This document shows, piece after piece, positions 39,301 to 49,611 of a stretch of 64,000 nt of DNA. The notes under the pieces are model-generated. The model was not told the DNA's origin, did no database searches, and worked only from the letters and a program-made list of their open reading frames with translations. The stretch is from Deinococcus metalli (GTDB lineage: Bacteria; Deinococcota; Deinococci; Deinococcales; Deinococcaceae). The position numbers were made by a program, and so were the translations under genes. The stretch spans positions 124,001 to 188,000 of the forward strand of contig NZ_JACHFK010000003.1 of assembly GCF_014201805.1 (NCBI RefSeq). Direction: 5' to 3'. Numbering within the stretch: the first letter of the stretch is position 1; each line of letters starts with the position of its first letter.

Positions 39301-41413
39301 GGCCGGAGCGAGCGTGACCGTGACCTTCACCGTGCGCGTCACGTACTCCACGCAGGCCAGCGTGCCCGCCAGCACCACCACGCTGAACAACAGCGTGATC
39401 GCCACCAGCGCCAGCACCGCGCCGAACGACGGCTACGCCGGCGGCCTGCCGCCCGTGGACGTGCTCGCCACCGACACGTCCACGAACGCTGCCGCGCCGC
39501 CCGCCACCGCGAACGGCGACGCGGCCGGCCCCACGCCCGTGACCCTGCCCACCGTGGCCGACCTGACGCTGACCAAGACCGACGGCGTGGGCAGTGTGGC
39601 CGCGCTGGGCACCACCACCTACACCATCACCCTGACGAACAGCGGCCCCGGCAGCGCGAACGGGACGGTTCTGACGGACCCGGCCGCCGCCGGCCTGACC
39701 AAGACCGGCGTGAGCTGCGCGGCGACCGGGGGGGGCGCGTGCCCGGCCGTCACCGTCGCCGGGCTGGAGGGCGGCGTCACCATCGCCACCCTGCCTGCCG
39801 GCGCCTCGGTCACGCTGACGGTGCCCGCAGCCGTGAGCGCCACCACCGGCACCGTCAGCAACAGCGTGAGCGCCACCCTGCTCGCTGGCACCGTGGACCT
39901 GACCCCGGTGGGCACCGTGACCGACACCGACACGGTGACGCCGGTGACGGACGTGGCGGTGAGCAAGGCGGTCAGCCGCGCGTACGCCGGCCCCGGCCAG
40001 CCGCTCACGTACACCATCCGGGTCTGGAACAACGGCCCCAACGCCGCCAGCAGTGTGAGCCTCACCGACACCGTCCCCGCCGTCCTGAGCGGCGTGACAT
40101 GGACGTGCGCGGCCACCGGCAGCGCCACGTGCTCGGCTGCGAGCGGCAGCGGCAATACCCTCAGCGTCGGCGCGACCCTGCCGGTGGACAGCGGGGCGGC
40201 CACCACCGCCGACACGCAGTACGTGACCGTGACCGTGACGGGCACCTTGAGCAGCGCCGCCAGCGGCACGGTGAACAACACCGCGAGCGTGAGCCACACC
40301 AGCGATGCGAACAGCGGGAACAACAGCGCGGCGGCGAGCACGGCCATCGTGGACGCGGTGAACGACAGCGCGGTCACGCTGAGTTACGGGACCGGCGGCA
40401 CGGTGACGGTGCTGGGCAACGACACGGTGGGGGGGACCGCGGCGACGACGTCCATCAGCGCGGTGACGGTCAGTGCCAACGGGGGCCTGAATGGACTGAG
40501 CGTGAACGGGTCGGGACAACTGGTGGTGCCCAGCACCACCGCTGCCGGCACGTACACCGTCACCTACCAGCTGTGCTCGGTCACCGACGCCTCCGCCTGC
40601 GACACCGCCACGGTGGGCATCACGGTCGGCGCGGCGCAGGCGAACCTGGGGATCACGAAGACCGGACCCACCTACGCCCAGCCCGGGCAGGACCTCACCT
40701 ACACCCTGACTGTCACGAACGCCGGACCGGACGCGGCGACCAGCGTGACCCTCACCGACACGCTGCCCGCCGCCCTCACGTACAAGGCCAGCACGCCCGC
40801 CGCGTCCGTCAGCGGCCAGACGCTGACGTGGACGGCCGCCAGCCTCGCCAACGGCGCGACCTGGACCGTCAGCGTGACCGCCACCGCGCCGGGCTCTGCC
40901 ACGCTGGAGAGCACGCCCGCCGCGCGCACCGTCACGAACACCGCCAGCGTCACGGGCGCCACCGCCGACCCGGCCAGCAGCAACAACAGCGCCGCCGTGA
41001 CCACCGCGATGGTCTACGGCACGCTCGGCAAGACCGTGCGCAACGTCACGACCGGCTCGGCCTTCACCACGTCGGGCGGCGGCCTGCCCGGTCAGGTGCT
41101 CGAATACTGCATCGCCTACGGCAATTTCGGCGGCGCCGCCCTGCCGAACTTCACCATCACCGATCACGTGCCGGGCACCACCACCGCGCTGCCCTTTGCC
41201 TACGACGCCGACGAGCCCAGCGCCGTCACCGGCTTCGGCGTGAAACTCGTGCGCGGCGGCGTGACCACCTACCTCAGCAGCGCGGCCGACACCGACGCCG
41301 GCGCACTGAGCAGCGCGGGCGGGACCTACGCCCGCGGCACCATGAGCGCCGCGCTGGGCACCCTGAACCCCGGCGAGAGCGGCAGCGCGTGCTTCCAGGT
41401 CACCATCCGCTGA
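36344..41413 (+). CDS. Giant multi-domain DUF11 surface protein (1,689 residues)
   Basis: Exported protein. Signal peptide about 1-24. A unique N-terminal beta domain (25-360) includes SILAWEGDETLNVNTS. DUF11 modules start at about 365 and 501 and at 895, 1071, 1200 and 1432 (typically LTKTxxxxxxxPGQDLTYTLTVTNAGPD). Residues about 657-895 resemble the DUF6923 beta-propeller-like domain (FYQL...ALAFNKADGYFYAVN). At 1338-1430 lies an Ig-like domain with VLGNDTVGG. The last 130 residues form a C-terminal module with CIAYGNFGG. There is no sortase signal. It closes the surface cassette and is probably displayed on the envelope. Confidence 0.85.
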   Translation: MTAVWRALRGVLVAALGVGGSALADTPLSSTPTYKFQGRIDYVTTGATFRTKRNSATASDACAVGTTATSQAVSGVPAGASIRRALLYWAASATRTGDTDTVPGTVVNDTTVTFDGQPVSATTTYTDSAPVPTAAAPTGYNSFFSNVADVTAYVAGLGSPNKTYSMTGLTIQAADVGTASATRPARSSGHCAYATVLGGWGLYIIYDDPSTTYKNLVIYEGFERSQNTNVSRTMTGLRVPTTFSARTSILAWEGDETLNVNTSTNVAEALSFGAGQTPSAITNVFNVGGAGSGARQGIFNSTISTGQSGGTTAAATGRDDAYGVDFDTFDVTNKVSTGATSATINIVGSQDLFYLSSVPILVTSGVADLSLTKTVSNATPVLGSTVTYRVTLSNAGPDPVSSAVVPPENVVVTDALPAGLTFVSASASSGSYSAATGQWSLPEPVANTSSTLDITATVTGTGTITNVAEVASSPQPDSDSTPDNGAAGEDDYASAPITVVRPLTVSKAFSPASVTAGGVSTLSVTVTNPSPFAASALAVTDDLAGTMGLSRPLPLRLSATTCGGTVTTSAGSVTLTAGGAATESSDGVLKLAGGTLAAGASCTLSVQVTVPDAGAATRTNTIPAANVTATVSGQAVTAAASATAALTTTASSAGAALTCDARFYQLRQDAATLLTTLYVLDRRTVASGGAPVWSAGFGPGLNALAFNKADGYFYAVNSTPFASGTPFRLYRLGAGGAVEVSGAALGIPAGSSVAAATIDAGGTLYIKKAASDAVLYKYAIASGTAGTVTLSSAVALNDLAVNPVDGALYGVSTPGGVYRITASSGAVTLSGSPAAAATDGSNALGSAFFDVTGTLYAAQHGGTFGTVNLGTGGFTAQGTAGSAPQADGASCVFPDNRIDVVKSVGSVSAQSATTFDVPYTVTVKNTGPVSDPNVQLTENLAQTFSAGSPALSIVAGPAVTSGSATVNAGFTGTGDTRLLSGTTALAAGASVTVTFTVRVTYSTQASVPASTTTLNNSVIATSASTAPNDGYAGGLPPVDVLATDTSTNAAAPPATANGDAAGPTPVTLPTVADLTLTKTDGVGSVAALGTTTYTITLTNSGPGSANGTVLTDPAAAGLTKTGVSCAATGGGACPAVTVAGLEGGVTIATLPAGASVTLTVPAAVSATTGTVSNSVSATLLAGTVDLTPVGTVTDTDTVTPVTDVAVSKAVSRAYAGPGQPLTYTIRVWNNGPNAASSVSLTDTVPAVLSGVTWTCAATGSATCSAASGSGNTLSVGATLPVDSGAATTADTQYVTVTVTGTLSSAASGTVNNTASVSHTSDANSGNNSAAASTAIVDAVNDSAVTLSYGTGGTVTVLGNDTVGGTAATTSISAVTVSANGGLNGLSVNGSGQLVVPSTTAAGTYTVTYQLCSVTDASACDTATVGITVGAAQANLGITKTGPTYAQPGQDLTYTLTVTNAGPDAATSVTLTDTLPAALTYKASTPAASVSGQTLTWTAASLANGATWTVSVTATAPGSATLESTPAARTVTNTASVTGATADPASSNNSAAVTTAMVYGTLGKTVRNVTTGSAFTTSGGGLPGQVLEYCIAYGNFGGAALPNFTITDHVPGTTTALPFAYDADEPSAVTGFGVKLVRGGVTTYLSSAADTDAGALSSAGGTYARGTMSAALGTLNPGESGSACFQVTIR

Positions 41414-41436
41414 CCGCCCCCCGCGCCGCGCCCCAC

Positions 41437-41442
41437 TACAAT
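41437..41442 (+). promoter_or_regulatory. -10 box of the EamA transporter gene (leaderless layout)
   Basis: TACAAT lies 7 nt before the GTG at 41450. Confidence 0.6.
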
Positions 41443-41449
41443 CCGGACC

Positions 41450-42376
41450 GTGACCGCGCCCACCCCCCCCACGGACCACCTGCGCGGCGTGCTGCTGCTG
41501 ATCCTCGTGACGGCGATCTGGGGCAGCACCTTCGCGGTCGTCAAGACCCTCGGCGAGACCATGAGCGCCCCCGCCGTGATCGCGTGGCGCTTCGTGATCG
41601 CCACCGTGGCCCTCACGCCGCTCGTGTGGGCGACCGCGCGCCGCCGCCCGCCCACCCCGGCGCCGCCCGGCCGGAACCTGTGGCACGGCGGCGTGCTGCT
41701 CGGCGCGTGGCTGATCGCCAGCTACGGCACGCAGACCATCGCCCTGCAGACCACCAGCGCCAACCGCGCGGCGTTCTTCACCGCCCTGAGCGTGGTCATG
41801 GTCCCGGTATGGCTCGCCGTCGGCCAGCGTCGCCGCATGCCCCTGACCCTGTGGCTGGCCCTGCCGCTCGCCGTCGGCGGCCTCGCCCTGCTGTCGTGGG
41901 AGGGCGGCCGCCTCGTGATCGGGGACGTGTGGGCGCTGGGCTGCGCGTTCACGTACGCCGGCTACATCGTGATCCTGGAACGCCTCGCGCACCGGCACGC
42001 CGCGCTGCCGTTCACGCTGGTGCAGCTGGTCGTCGTCAGTGTCCTCGCCGCGGTCTGGCTGCTCCTCAGCGGCGAGCCCCTGCTGCCCCCGCCGGGCAGC
42101 TGGTGGCCTCTGGCGTACCTGGGCGTGGCCGCCACCGCCGTCACCACCCTCCTCCAGACGGTCGGGCAGCGCCGCGTCAGCGCGGCCGAGGCCAGCTTGA
42201 TCTACGCGCTGGAACCCGTCACCGCCACGATCTTCAGCTTTCTGCTGCTGGGCGAACGCGTCGGCCTGCGGGGCGCCCTGGGCGGCGCTCTGGTCGTGGT
42301 CGCCACCGTGCTCAGCCAGCGCGGCACCGTGGACGCGCCGCCCCACGCCGAGACGCCCGCTCCCCAGAGCGAGTAG
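41450..42376 (+). CDS. EamA/DMT-superfamily transporter
   Basis: 308-residue inner-membrane transporter with ten hydrophobic helices in two EamA repeats. The first repeat starts with [20 protein letters not shown]. The second includes [22 protein letters not shown] and ends in the family-typical [19 protein letters not shown]. It probably exports small metabolites or amino acids; the substrate is not deducible. The GTG start follows TACAAT at 7 nt. It is convergent with the CvpA-like gene. Confidence 0.9.
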   Translation: MTAPTPPTDHLRGVLLLILVTAIWGSTFAVVKTLGETMSAPAVIAWRFVIATVALTPLVWATARRRPPTPAPPGRNLWHGGVLLGAWLIASYGTQTIALQTTSANRAAFFTALSVVMVPVWLAVGQRRRMPLTLWLALPLAVGGLALLSWEGGRLVIGDVWALGCAFTYAGYIVILERLAHRHAALPFTLVQLVVVSVLAAVWLLLSGEPLLPPPGSWWPLAYLGVAATAVTTLLQTVGQRRVSAAEASLIYALEPVTATIFSFLLLGERVGLRGALGGALVVVATVLSQRGTVDAPPHAETPAPQSE

Positions 42377-42429
42377 GGGACGTCACCGCGGTCCTGCGTT
42401 CCGGGCTCAGGCGATGTGGCGATCGGCGG

Positions 42430-42915
42430 TCAGAAGCCGCGCACCTGATCCGGGATCAGCAGGGTCTTCACGGCCACGCCCGATCCCCACACGCCCCGCA
42501 GCGCGTTCTTCACGGCCGAATTCCGCACCGCGTCGTAGATGGCCGGCGGCAGGCTCGGCGACGGGTACGTGCCCTGCGGCCCCCGCGTCGTGACCTGAAC
42601 ATCCAGCGGAAAGCTCAGGGCGGCCGTGCACACCAGCAGCCCGCCCAGCAGGAACCCGCCCAGCGCGCCCGGCGCCATGTGCCACGGCTGCTCCAGCGGT
42701 GCGGGAATCAGGCGGCTGATCGCCACCGCCATCCCCGCACTCAGCATCAGCGCGATCAGGGCCGCCGCCAGCGGACTGCCGGACAGCGAATTTGCCAGGA
42801 AACACAGCGCGATGCCCGACAGGCCCCACGCCAGGCCCGACAGGCCCCGCCGCGCGCCCAGGGCTGTCAACAGCGCCCAGAGCGTGATGAGCAGCGCGTC
42901 AAACCAGGTGATCAC
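42430..42915 (-). CDS. CvpA-like membrane protein
   Basis: 161-residue membrane protein with four hydrophobic helices in the first 115 residues. It begins with ITWFDALLITLWALLTALGARRGLSGLAWG, as in CvpA-family proteins (colicin V production/purF operon family). A hydrophilic C-terminus (about 118-161) follows. The GTG start at 42915 is supported by TACACT 7 nt upstream. A longer open frame upstream of this GTG overlaps kptA and is not coding. Confidence 0.7.
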   Translation of the reverse strand: MITWFDALLITLWALLTALGARRGLSGLAWGLSGIALCFLANSLSGSPLAAALIALMLSAGMAVAISRLIPAPLEQPWHMAPGALGGFLLGGLLVCTAALSFPLDVQVTTRGPQGTYPSPSLPPAIYDAVRNSAVKNALRGVWGSGVAVKTLLIPDQVRGF

Positions 42916-42922
42916 GCCGCGC

Positions 42923-42928
42923 AGTGTA
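42923..42928 (-). promoter_or_regulatory. -10 box of the CvpA-like gene (leaderless layout)
   Basis: TACACT lies 7 nt before the GTG at 42915. Confidence 0.55.
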
Positions 42929-43047
42929 GTCCAGCCCGACTTACAGTTTCCTGCTGCGTCCAGCACTCCCGACTGCGCCACATGACGTGTTCTCCGGCTG
43001 TCCGGGTGACGGACGCGCGGCGCCCGGCCACGCGCAACACTGCGGTC

Positions 43048-43560
43048 ATGGACGACCACGCCCTTTCCCGGCACCTCTCCTTCCTCCTGCGCCACGCCCC
43101 GCACGACGCGGGCGTCACCCTCGGCCCCGGCGGCTGGGTGCCCCTCGCGCCCCTGCTCGCCCACCTCAACGTCACCCGCGCCGACATCGAACGCGTCGTG
43201 GCCGGCAACGACAAGCGGCGCTTCGCCCTGCTGGGCGACACCATCCGCGCCAACCAGGGGCACAGCGTCCCCGTCGATCTGGACCTCCAGCCTGCCACCC
43301 CGCCCGACCTGCTCTACCACGGCACCCACGCCGCCGCCCTGCCCGCCATCTGGCAGGGCGGCCTGCGCCCCATGACCCGTCACCACGTCCACCTGTCGCC
43401 CGATCCGGACACCGCCCGGCGGGTCGGCGCGCGGCGCGGAAGTCCCGTGATCCTCACGGTGCGGGCCGGAGACCTGCATGCGGCCGGGCACACCTTCTCC
43501 GTCAGCGAGAACGGGGTGTGGCTGACGGACACGGTGCCTCCGGCGTTCCTGCGGGAGTGA
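43048..43560 (+). CDS. kptA: RNA 2'-phosphotransferase KptA/Tpt1
   Basis: 170-residue enzyme that transfers an internal RNA 2'-phosphate to NAD+ via ADP-ribosylation. Family motifs are SRHLSFLLRHAP (R-x3-LSxxLRH), GHS in RANQGHSVPV, LYHGTHAAALPAIWQGGLRPMTRHHVHLS (H-G-T and HVHL), and VILTV...F.VSENGVWLTD. In bacteria without spliced tRNAs the substrate may be 2'-phosphate or ADP-ribose-capped RNA. AACACT, a weak -10, lies 6 nt upstream of the ATG. Confidence 0.93.
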   Translation: MDDHALSRHLSFLLRHAPHDAGVTLGPGGWVPLAPLLAHLNVTRADIERVVAGNDKRRFALLGDTIRANQGHSVPVDLDLQPATPPDLLYHGTHAAALPAIWQGGLRPMTRHHVHLSPDPDTARRVGARRGSPVILTVRAGDLHAAGHTFSVSENGVWLTDTVPPAFLRE

Positions 43561-43653
43561 GGGACCGTCGTCGGTCCCGACCCCCGCCCCTGCCCCGGGG
43601 GCGCAGGGTGGGCACCCCACTGGCGAGTGCCGGAGAGCGGTGTGCCGCCGCGT

Positions 43654-44289
43654 TCACCCGGCCGTGAGGCCGATGCGACGCGCCACGGCTGCGTCAGACA
43701 CGGGGTAGACGCGTTCGGCCGGGAGCAGCAGGCGCTCGGGGAAGGCCGCGAGCCGGCGCTGCTCGATAACGAATGGAGTGATGTCCTCCACCCGGACCAG
43801 CCACTCGTCACTGAAGCGGCGTCACGTCTCGCCGCGCAGGCCCAGCTGGAGGGCCCAGCGGGCCACCGGCCGGCCGTCAGGCGCGTGATCGGGGTCCCAT
43901 TGCAGCCGGACGTCCGACCGCGCCACGGCGCTGCGCCAGGCTTCGGGCGTCAGGTGTGGAGCGCCGCTCAGCGACGACGCCACCGCGTCCCGCAGGAGCG
44001 AGTCGAACTCCGCGCGTGGAAGGGTCAGGGCCAGGACGCGTTCCTGGCCGGCCTTGCTGGCCCAGCCGGAGCGGTACATCATCCACAGGAAGTTCGGTTT
44101 GATCCAGCTCATCCGCGTGAAGCTGAAGCTGCCACCGAAGCGCCCCCGGTTGACCGCAAAGGTGGCGATCTCGGGCCGGTAGGCCTGGTACACGACGATG
44201 TGGTGGTCGTCGAAGTGGGCCAGGATGTGCCGTCCCTGCGCGGGCCAGCGGGCCGATTGCAGCGTCAGCGGTTCGGTACGGAGGAGCAT
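43654..44289 (-). pseudogene. DUF4291 gene interrupted by an in-frame TGA
   Basis: A DUF4291 protein of about 211 codons. Residues 1-155 carry the family core (VVYQAYRPEIA, SFTRMSWIKPNFLWMMYRSGW, VQLQWDP-like VRLQWDP). The frame is then stopped by TGA at 43822-43824 and continues without shift for 55 codons (RRFSDEWLVRVEDITPFVI...) to TGA at 43654-43656. That continuation is the expected family C-terminus, so the stop is a nonsense change rather than the natural end. The truncated form might persist, or the base might be a sequencing error. Confidence 0.8.
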
Positions 44290-44355
44290 CCCTCACTGTG
44301 TCTGTTCCAGGTCCGGTTCCCAAGCGCCGTGTGGCCTAGCCGTGCTGCCGGACGC

Positions 44356-44361
44356 TAGCCT
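44356..44361 (+). promoter_or_regulatory. -10 box of the sirtuin gene (leaderless layout)
   Basis: TAGCCT lies 6 nt before the ATG at 44368. Confidence 0.5.
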
Positions 44362-44367
44362 CAGGTC

Positions 44368-45123
44368 ATGGATCTCGCCCAGGCCCGCGCCGCCCTGAAG
44401 TCCGCGTCCCGCGTGGCCGTCCTGACCGGGGCGGGCGTGAGCGCCGAGAGCGGGATTCCCACCTTCCGGGACGCGCAGACGGGGCACTGGGCGCGCTTCC
44501 GGCCGGAGGACCTCGCCAGCCCCGGCGCGTACTCCCGCGACCCCGACATGGTGTGGGAGTGGTACGCCGGGCGCTACCGGGACGTGCTGGCCGCCCGGCC
44601 AAACGGCGCGCACCTGCTGCTGGCGCGACTGGAGCGGGAGAAGGGCGCGGGGTTTTTCCTGGCGACGCAGAACGTGGACGGCCTGCATGGACGCGCCGGG
44701 AGCGGAGCGGGCGGCGGGCGGATGGTGGAGCTGCACGGGACCCTGCTCTCCGCGCGGGACGAGGTGACGGGCGAGGTCTTCCCGCTGCCCGCGCCGGACG
44801 TGCTGGTCACGCCGCCCGTCTCGCCCAGCGGGAACCGCATGCGGCCGAACGTGGTGTGGTTCGGGGAATACCTGCCACAGGACGCGCTGGACGCGGCCAC
44901 GCGGGCTTTCCAGGCCGCGGAGGCCGCCCTGATCGTCGGGACGAGCGGCGCCGTGTACCCGGCGGCCGGTCTGGCCGGGGAAACCCTGTTCGCGGGCGGC
45001 ACCGTGATCGAGGTCAACCCGGACGACACGGAGCTGTCGCGCCACATGACGTACTGCGTGCGGGACGTCGCGTCCCGCGGCCTGGCCGCGCTGATGGAGG
45101 ACGGGGCTATGCTCGGGGCATGA
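44368..45123 (+). CDS. Sir2-family NAD-dependent deacylase lacking zinc cysteines
   Basis: 251-residue sirtuin. NAD motifs are GAGVSAESGIPTFRD (21-35), TQNVDGLH, catalytic His in ELHGTL, VVWFGE, GTSGAVYPAAGL and VIEVNPD. WYAGRYR holds the Y-x-x-R pair that marks class III (desuccinylase/demalonylase-type) sirtuins such as CobB/SIRT5. Unusually, the stretch between ELHGTL and VVWFGE contains no cysteine, so the structural zinc site is absent. It is leaderless by TAGCCT at 6 nt. Its stop overlaps the downstream DinB ATG (ATGA). Confidence 0.88.
   Translation: MDLAQARAALKSASRVAVLTGAGVSAESGIPTFRDAQTGHWARFRPEDLASPGAYSRDPDMVWEWYAGRYRDVLAARPNGAHLLLARLEREKGAGFFLATQNVDGLHGRAGSGAGGGRMVELHGTLLSARDEVTGEVFPLPAPDVLVTPPVSPSGNRMRPNVVWFGEYLPQDALDAATRAFQAAEAALIVGTSGAVYPAAGLAGETLFAGGTVIEVNPDDTELSRHMTYCVRDVASRGLAALMEDGAMLGA
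45108..45113 (+). promoter_or_regulatory. -10 box of the first DinB gene
   Basis: TATGCT lies 6 nt before the ATG at 45120, within the end of the sirtuin gene. Confidence 0.4.
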
Positions 45124-45569
45124 GCCAGGCCACCCGCCATGCCCGCGCGTTCCAGTCCCACCGCGCGGCCCTGATCGACCTGTACGCGCAACTTCCCGAC
45201 GAGCACGCGACTTTCAAGGCCTGGGAGGAGGGCATGACCTTCCTGCGGCTGGCCGATCACCTGTCCGGCAGCGTGGGCCGCGTGCCCGCTCTGCTGGAGG
45301 GCCGGCAGCCGGACGCGCCCGCCGCACCCAGCGCCACCCTGGCCGACGCGCAGGCCCGGCTCCAGGCCACGCTGGACATGTTCGTGACCACGGCCTCGGC
45401 CCTGTCGGACGACGACCTGCAGCGGCGCATTCCGGCGTTCGGCCGTGAGCTGCCGGTGTGGACGATGCTGGACTTCATCACGCAGCACGAAGCGCACCAC
45501 AAGGGACAGGCGTGGATGATGGCCCGCATGGTGGGCGTGCAGCCCCCGATGTTCGTGAAGCTGGGCTGA
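45120..45569 (+). CDS. DinB-family four-helix protein
   Basis: 149-residue protein of the DinB/YfiT-like putative metalloenzyme superfamily. The His residues in LADHLSG and in ITQHEAHHKGQAWM (H...HxxH-like) fit the three-His metal site. It overlaps the sirtuin stop by 4 nt, and TATGCT lies 6 nt upstream, so it may be both coupled and separately transcribed. Thiol-transferase or hydrolase roles are known in relatives. The D. radiodurans genome is rich in this family, but a damage role is not shown here. Confidence 0.82.
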   Translation: MSQATRHARAFQSHRAALIDLYAQLPDEHATFKAWEEGMTFLRLADHLSGSVGRVPALLEGRQPDAPAAPSATLADAQARLQATLDMFVTTASALSDDDLQRRIPAFGRELPVWTMLDFITQHEAHHKGQAWMMARMVGVQPPMFVKLG

Positions 45570-45634
45570 GTGCGGCCTCGGGAGCAGGGAACGGCGACTC
45601 CCGGCTGACTCCGGCGGGCGTGGCCGCGCCGCAC

Positions 45635-46150
45635 TCAGCGCAGGACGCGCAGGTATGCCTGCCACGGCCCGACCGCGTTCCGCTGGACGCCAGCCAGCGT
45701 GCGCGCGATCTGCACCACGTGGTCTAGGTCGTGCGCCACCCATGTCGCCAGGAGCTGTCCGGCCGTCACCTTGCCGAATTCCGGGTGGTGGCCCGTCCGG
45801 CGCAGGTCGGCCGCCGTGAGGCGCAGCGTCTCCAGGCGGGTCACGCACTCCCGGCGGACGGCTGCGAACTCGTCGAGCAGGTCATCCGGGGTCCGTCCGC
45901 CGCTCGCTGCCAGGTGCGCGAAACGGTCGAAAGGTGGGAACGTGCCGTCCCCGTGCAGGATGGTGTGCAGGCGTGGCAGCCAGTTCGTGCGGTCCGCGTG
46001 GCTCAGGTGGGCGACCACCTCTGGGGGCGTCCATGTGCCGGGGCCCTCGTCCGCCTGCGTCCAGGTCGGCCCCAGGCCGCGCAGCAGGGCGTCCAGCGTG
46101 CCCGGCGTGCGCCGCAGGACCGGGACGGCGTCCTCCACTTGGAACTCCAT
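45635..46150 (-). CDS. DinB-family protein (second copy type)
   Basis: 171-residue DinB/DUF664-like protein. Metal-ligand His candidates are VAHLSHADR near residue 50 and [14 protein letters not shown] near residue 140, the typical H...H-x3-H arrangement. The start is supported by TACACT 6 nt before the ATG at 46150. It is only distantly similar to the DinB protein on the opposite strand next door, and the two are convergent. Confidence 0.85.
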   Translation of the reverse strand: MEFQVEDAVPVLRRTPGTLDALLRGLGPTWTQADEGPGTWTPPEVVAHLSHADRTNWLPRLHTILHGDGTFPPFDRFAHLAASGGRTPDDLLDEFAAVRRECVTRLETLRLTAADLRRTGHHPEFGKVTAGQLLATWVAHDLDHVVQIARTLAGVQRNAVGPWQAYLRVLR

Positions 46151-46156
46151 GCCCGG

Positions 46157-46162
46157 AGTGTA
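46157..46162 (-). promoter_or_regulatory. -10 box of the second DinB gene (leaderless layout)
   Basis: TACACT lies 6 nt before the ATG at 46150. Confidence 0.55.
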
Positions 46163-46178
46163 GGCCGGCCAGACCTGA

Positions 46179-46223
46179 CCGCGGGGGCCACACGCCGGCC
46201 TCCCGTGCGTGTGGCCCCCGCGG
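46179..46223 (-). terminator. 17-bp perfect hairpin after the VWA gene
   Basis: Arms 46179-46195 and 46207-46223 (core CCGCGGGGGCCACACGC and its exact complement) with an 11-nt loop, 14 nt after the VWA stop. No T tract follows, but the stability suggests a terminator or mRNA 3'-end protector. Confidence 0.65.
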
Positions 46224-46236
46224 CCGGCGCGGCGCC

Positions 46237-47448
<1,212 letters not shown>

Positions 47449-47550
47449 ATGGAGCCTCCGTGTGAACAGCATGGCGCGTCCGGCACGGCGCGTTTGTAAT
47501 CGGCGGTCAGGTATCGCGCCGCGGATGTCCGCTGTGCTCGCCGCGTGCGT

Positions 47551-47556
47551 CACAAT
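47551..47556 (+). promoter_or_regulatory. -10-like box of the HRDC gene
   Basis: CACAAT lies 6 nt before the ATG at 47563, favouring this ATG over a GTG at 47545. Confidence 0.4.
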
Positions 47557-47562
47557 GGCTCC

Positions 47563-49254
<1,692 letters not shown>

Positions 49255-49269
49255 CGCGGCGCGGGCCGG

Positions 49270-49608
49270 TCACGTCGGTCCGTACTTGTGCTCCTGGGGC
49301 AGGTCTGTTCCCTCGTGGACGGCCTGGGCGATCCGGGCGGCGAGGGGAACGTCCACGGCGGCGTACCAGCCTTCCTCCAGGCCGCCCGCCCGCTGGCGGT
49401 ACACGCACATGCTGGGACCGAAGCTGCACGAGCCCAGGCAGCCGCTCTCGGTCAGGCGCAGCGAGCCGCCGCGCTTGTAGTACGCCAGCGAGTGCCGCTC
49501 CAGGTGGTTCCACAGCGCCCGGTACAGCAGCCCCGAGCCGCGCGCGGTGCAGTTCGGGCCGGTGCACACCAGCAGGTGTCCGGAGGTCTTGAAGTACAGG
49601 GGCGCCAC
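49270..49608 (-). CDS. Thioredoxin-like [2Fe-2S] ferredoxin
   Basis: 112-residue protein. The cysteine pattern CTGPNC (first pair) and CLGSCSFGP (second pair) matches the thioredoxin-fold [2Fe-2S] ferredoxins. The Shine-Dalgarno GGAGG lies within the last codons of btuD, 8 nt before the GTG, so it is the last gene of the cobalamin operon. Related ferredoxins occur in cobalamin-related operons and may support a corrinoid reduction or adenosylation step. Electron donor and acceptor are unknown. Confidence 0.85.
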   Translation of the reverse strand: MAPLYFKTSGHLLVCTGPNCTARGSGLLYRALWNHLERHSLAYYKRGGSLRLTESGCLGSCSFGPSMCVYRQRAGGLEEGWYAAVDVPLAARIAQAVHEGTDLPQEHKYGPT

Positions 49609-49611
49609 GGC

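Noticed and set aside
26153..41413. CRISPR-like or tandem DNA repeats in the surface-protein genes
   Set aside because: The repetition is at protein level (DUF11 modules, Thr/Gly-rich strands); spacing and identity do not fit a CRISPR array.
36263..42346. A very long open frame on the minus strand opposite the giant DUF11 gene (also similar ones opposite 26153-28471 and 31357-36222)
   Set aside because: High GC makes stops rare in antisense frames. The predicted proteins are His/Arg/Gly/Ala-rich with no domain, and the plus-strand genes have signal peptides and known repeats.
43822..43824. Selenocysteine or programmed readthrough at the DUF4291 TGA
   Set aside because: The family does not have Cys/Sec at this place, and no SECIS-like hairpin or selenoprotein gene was noticed. 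Nonsense mutation or sequence error is simpler.
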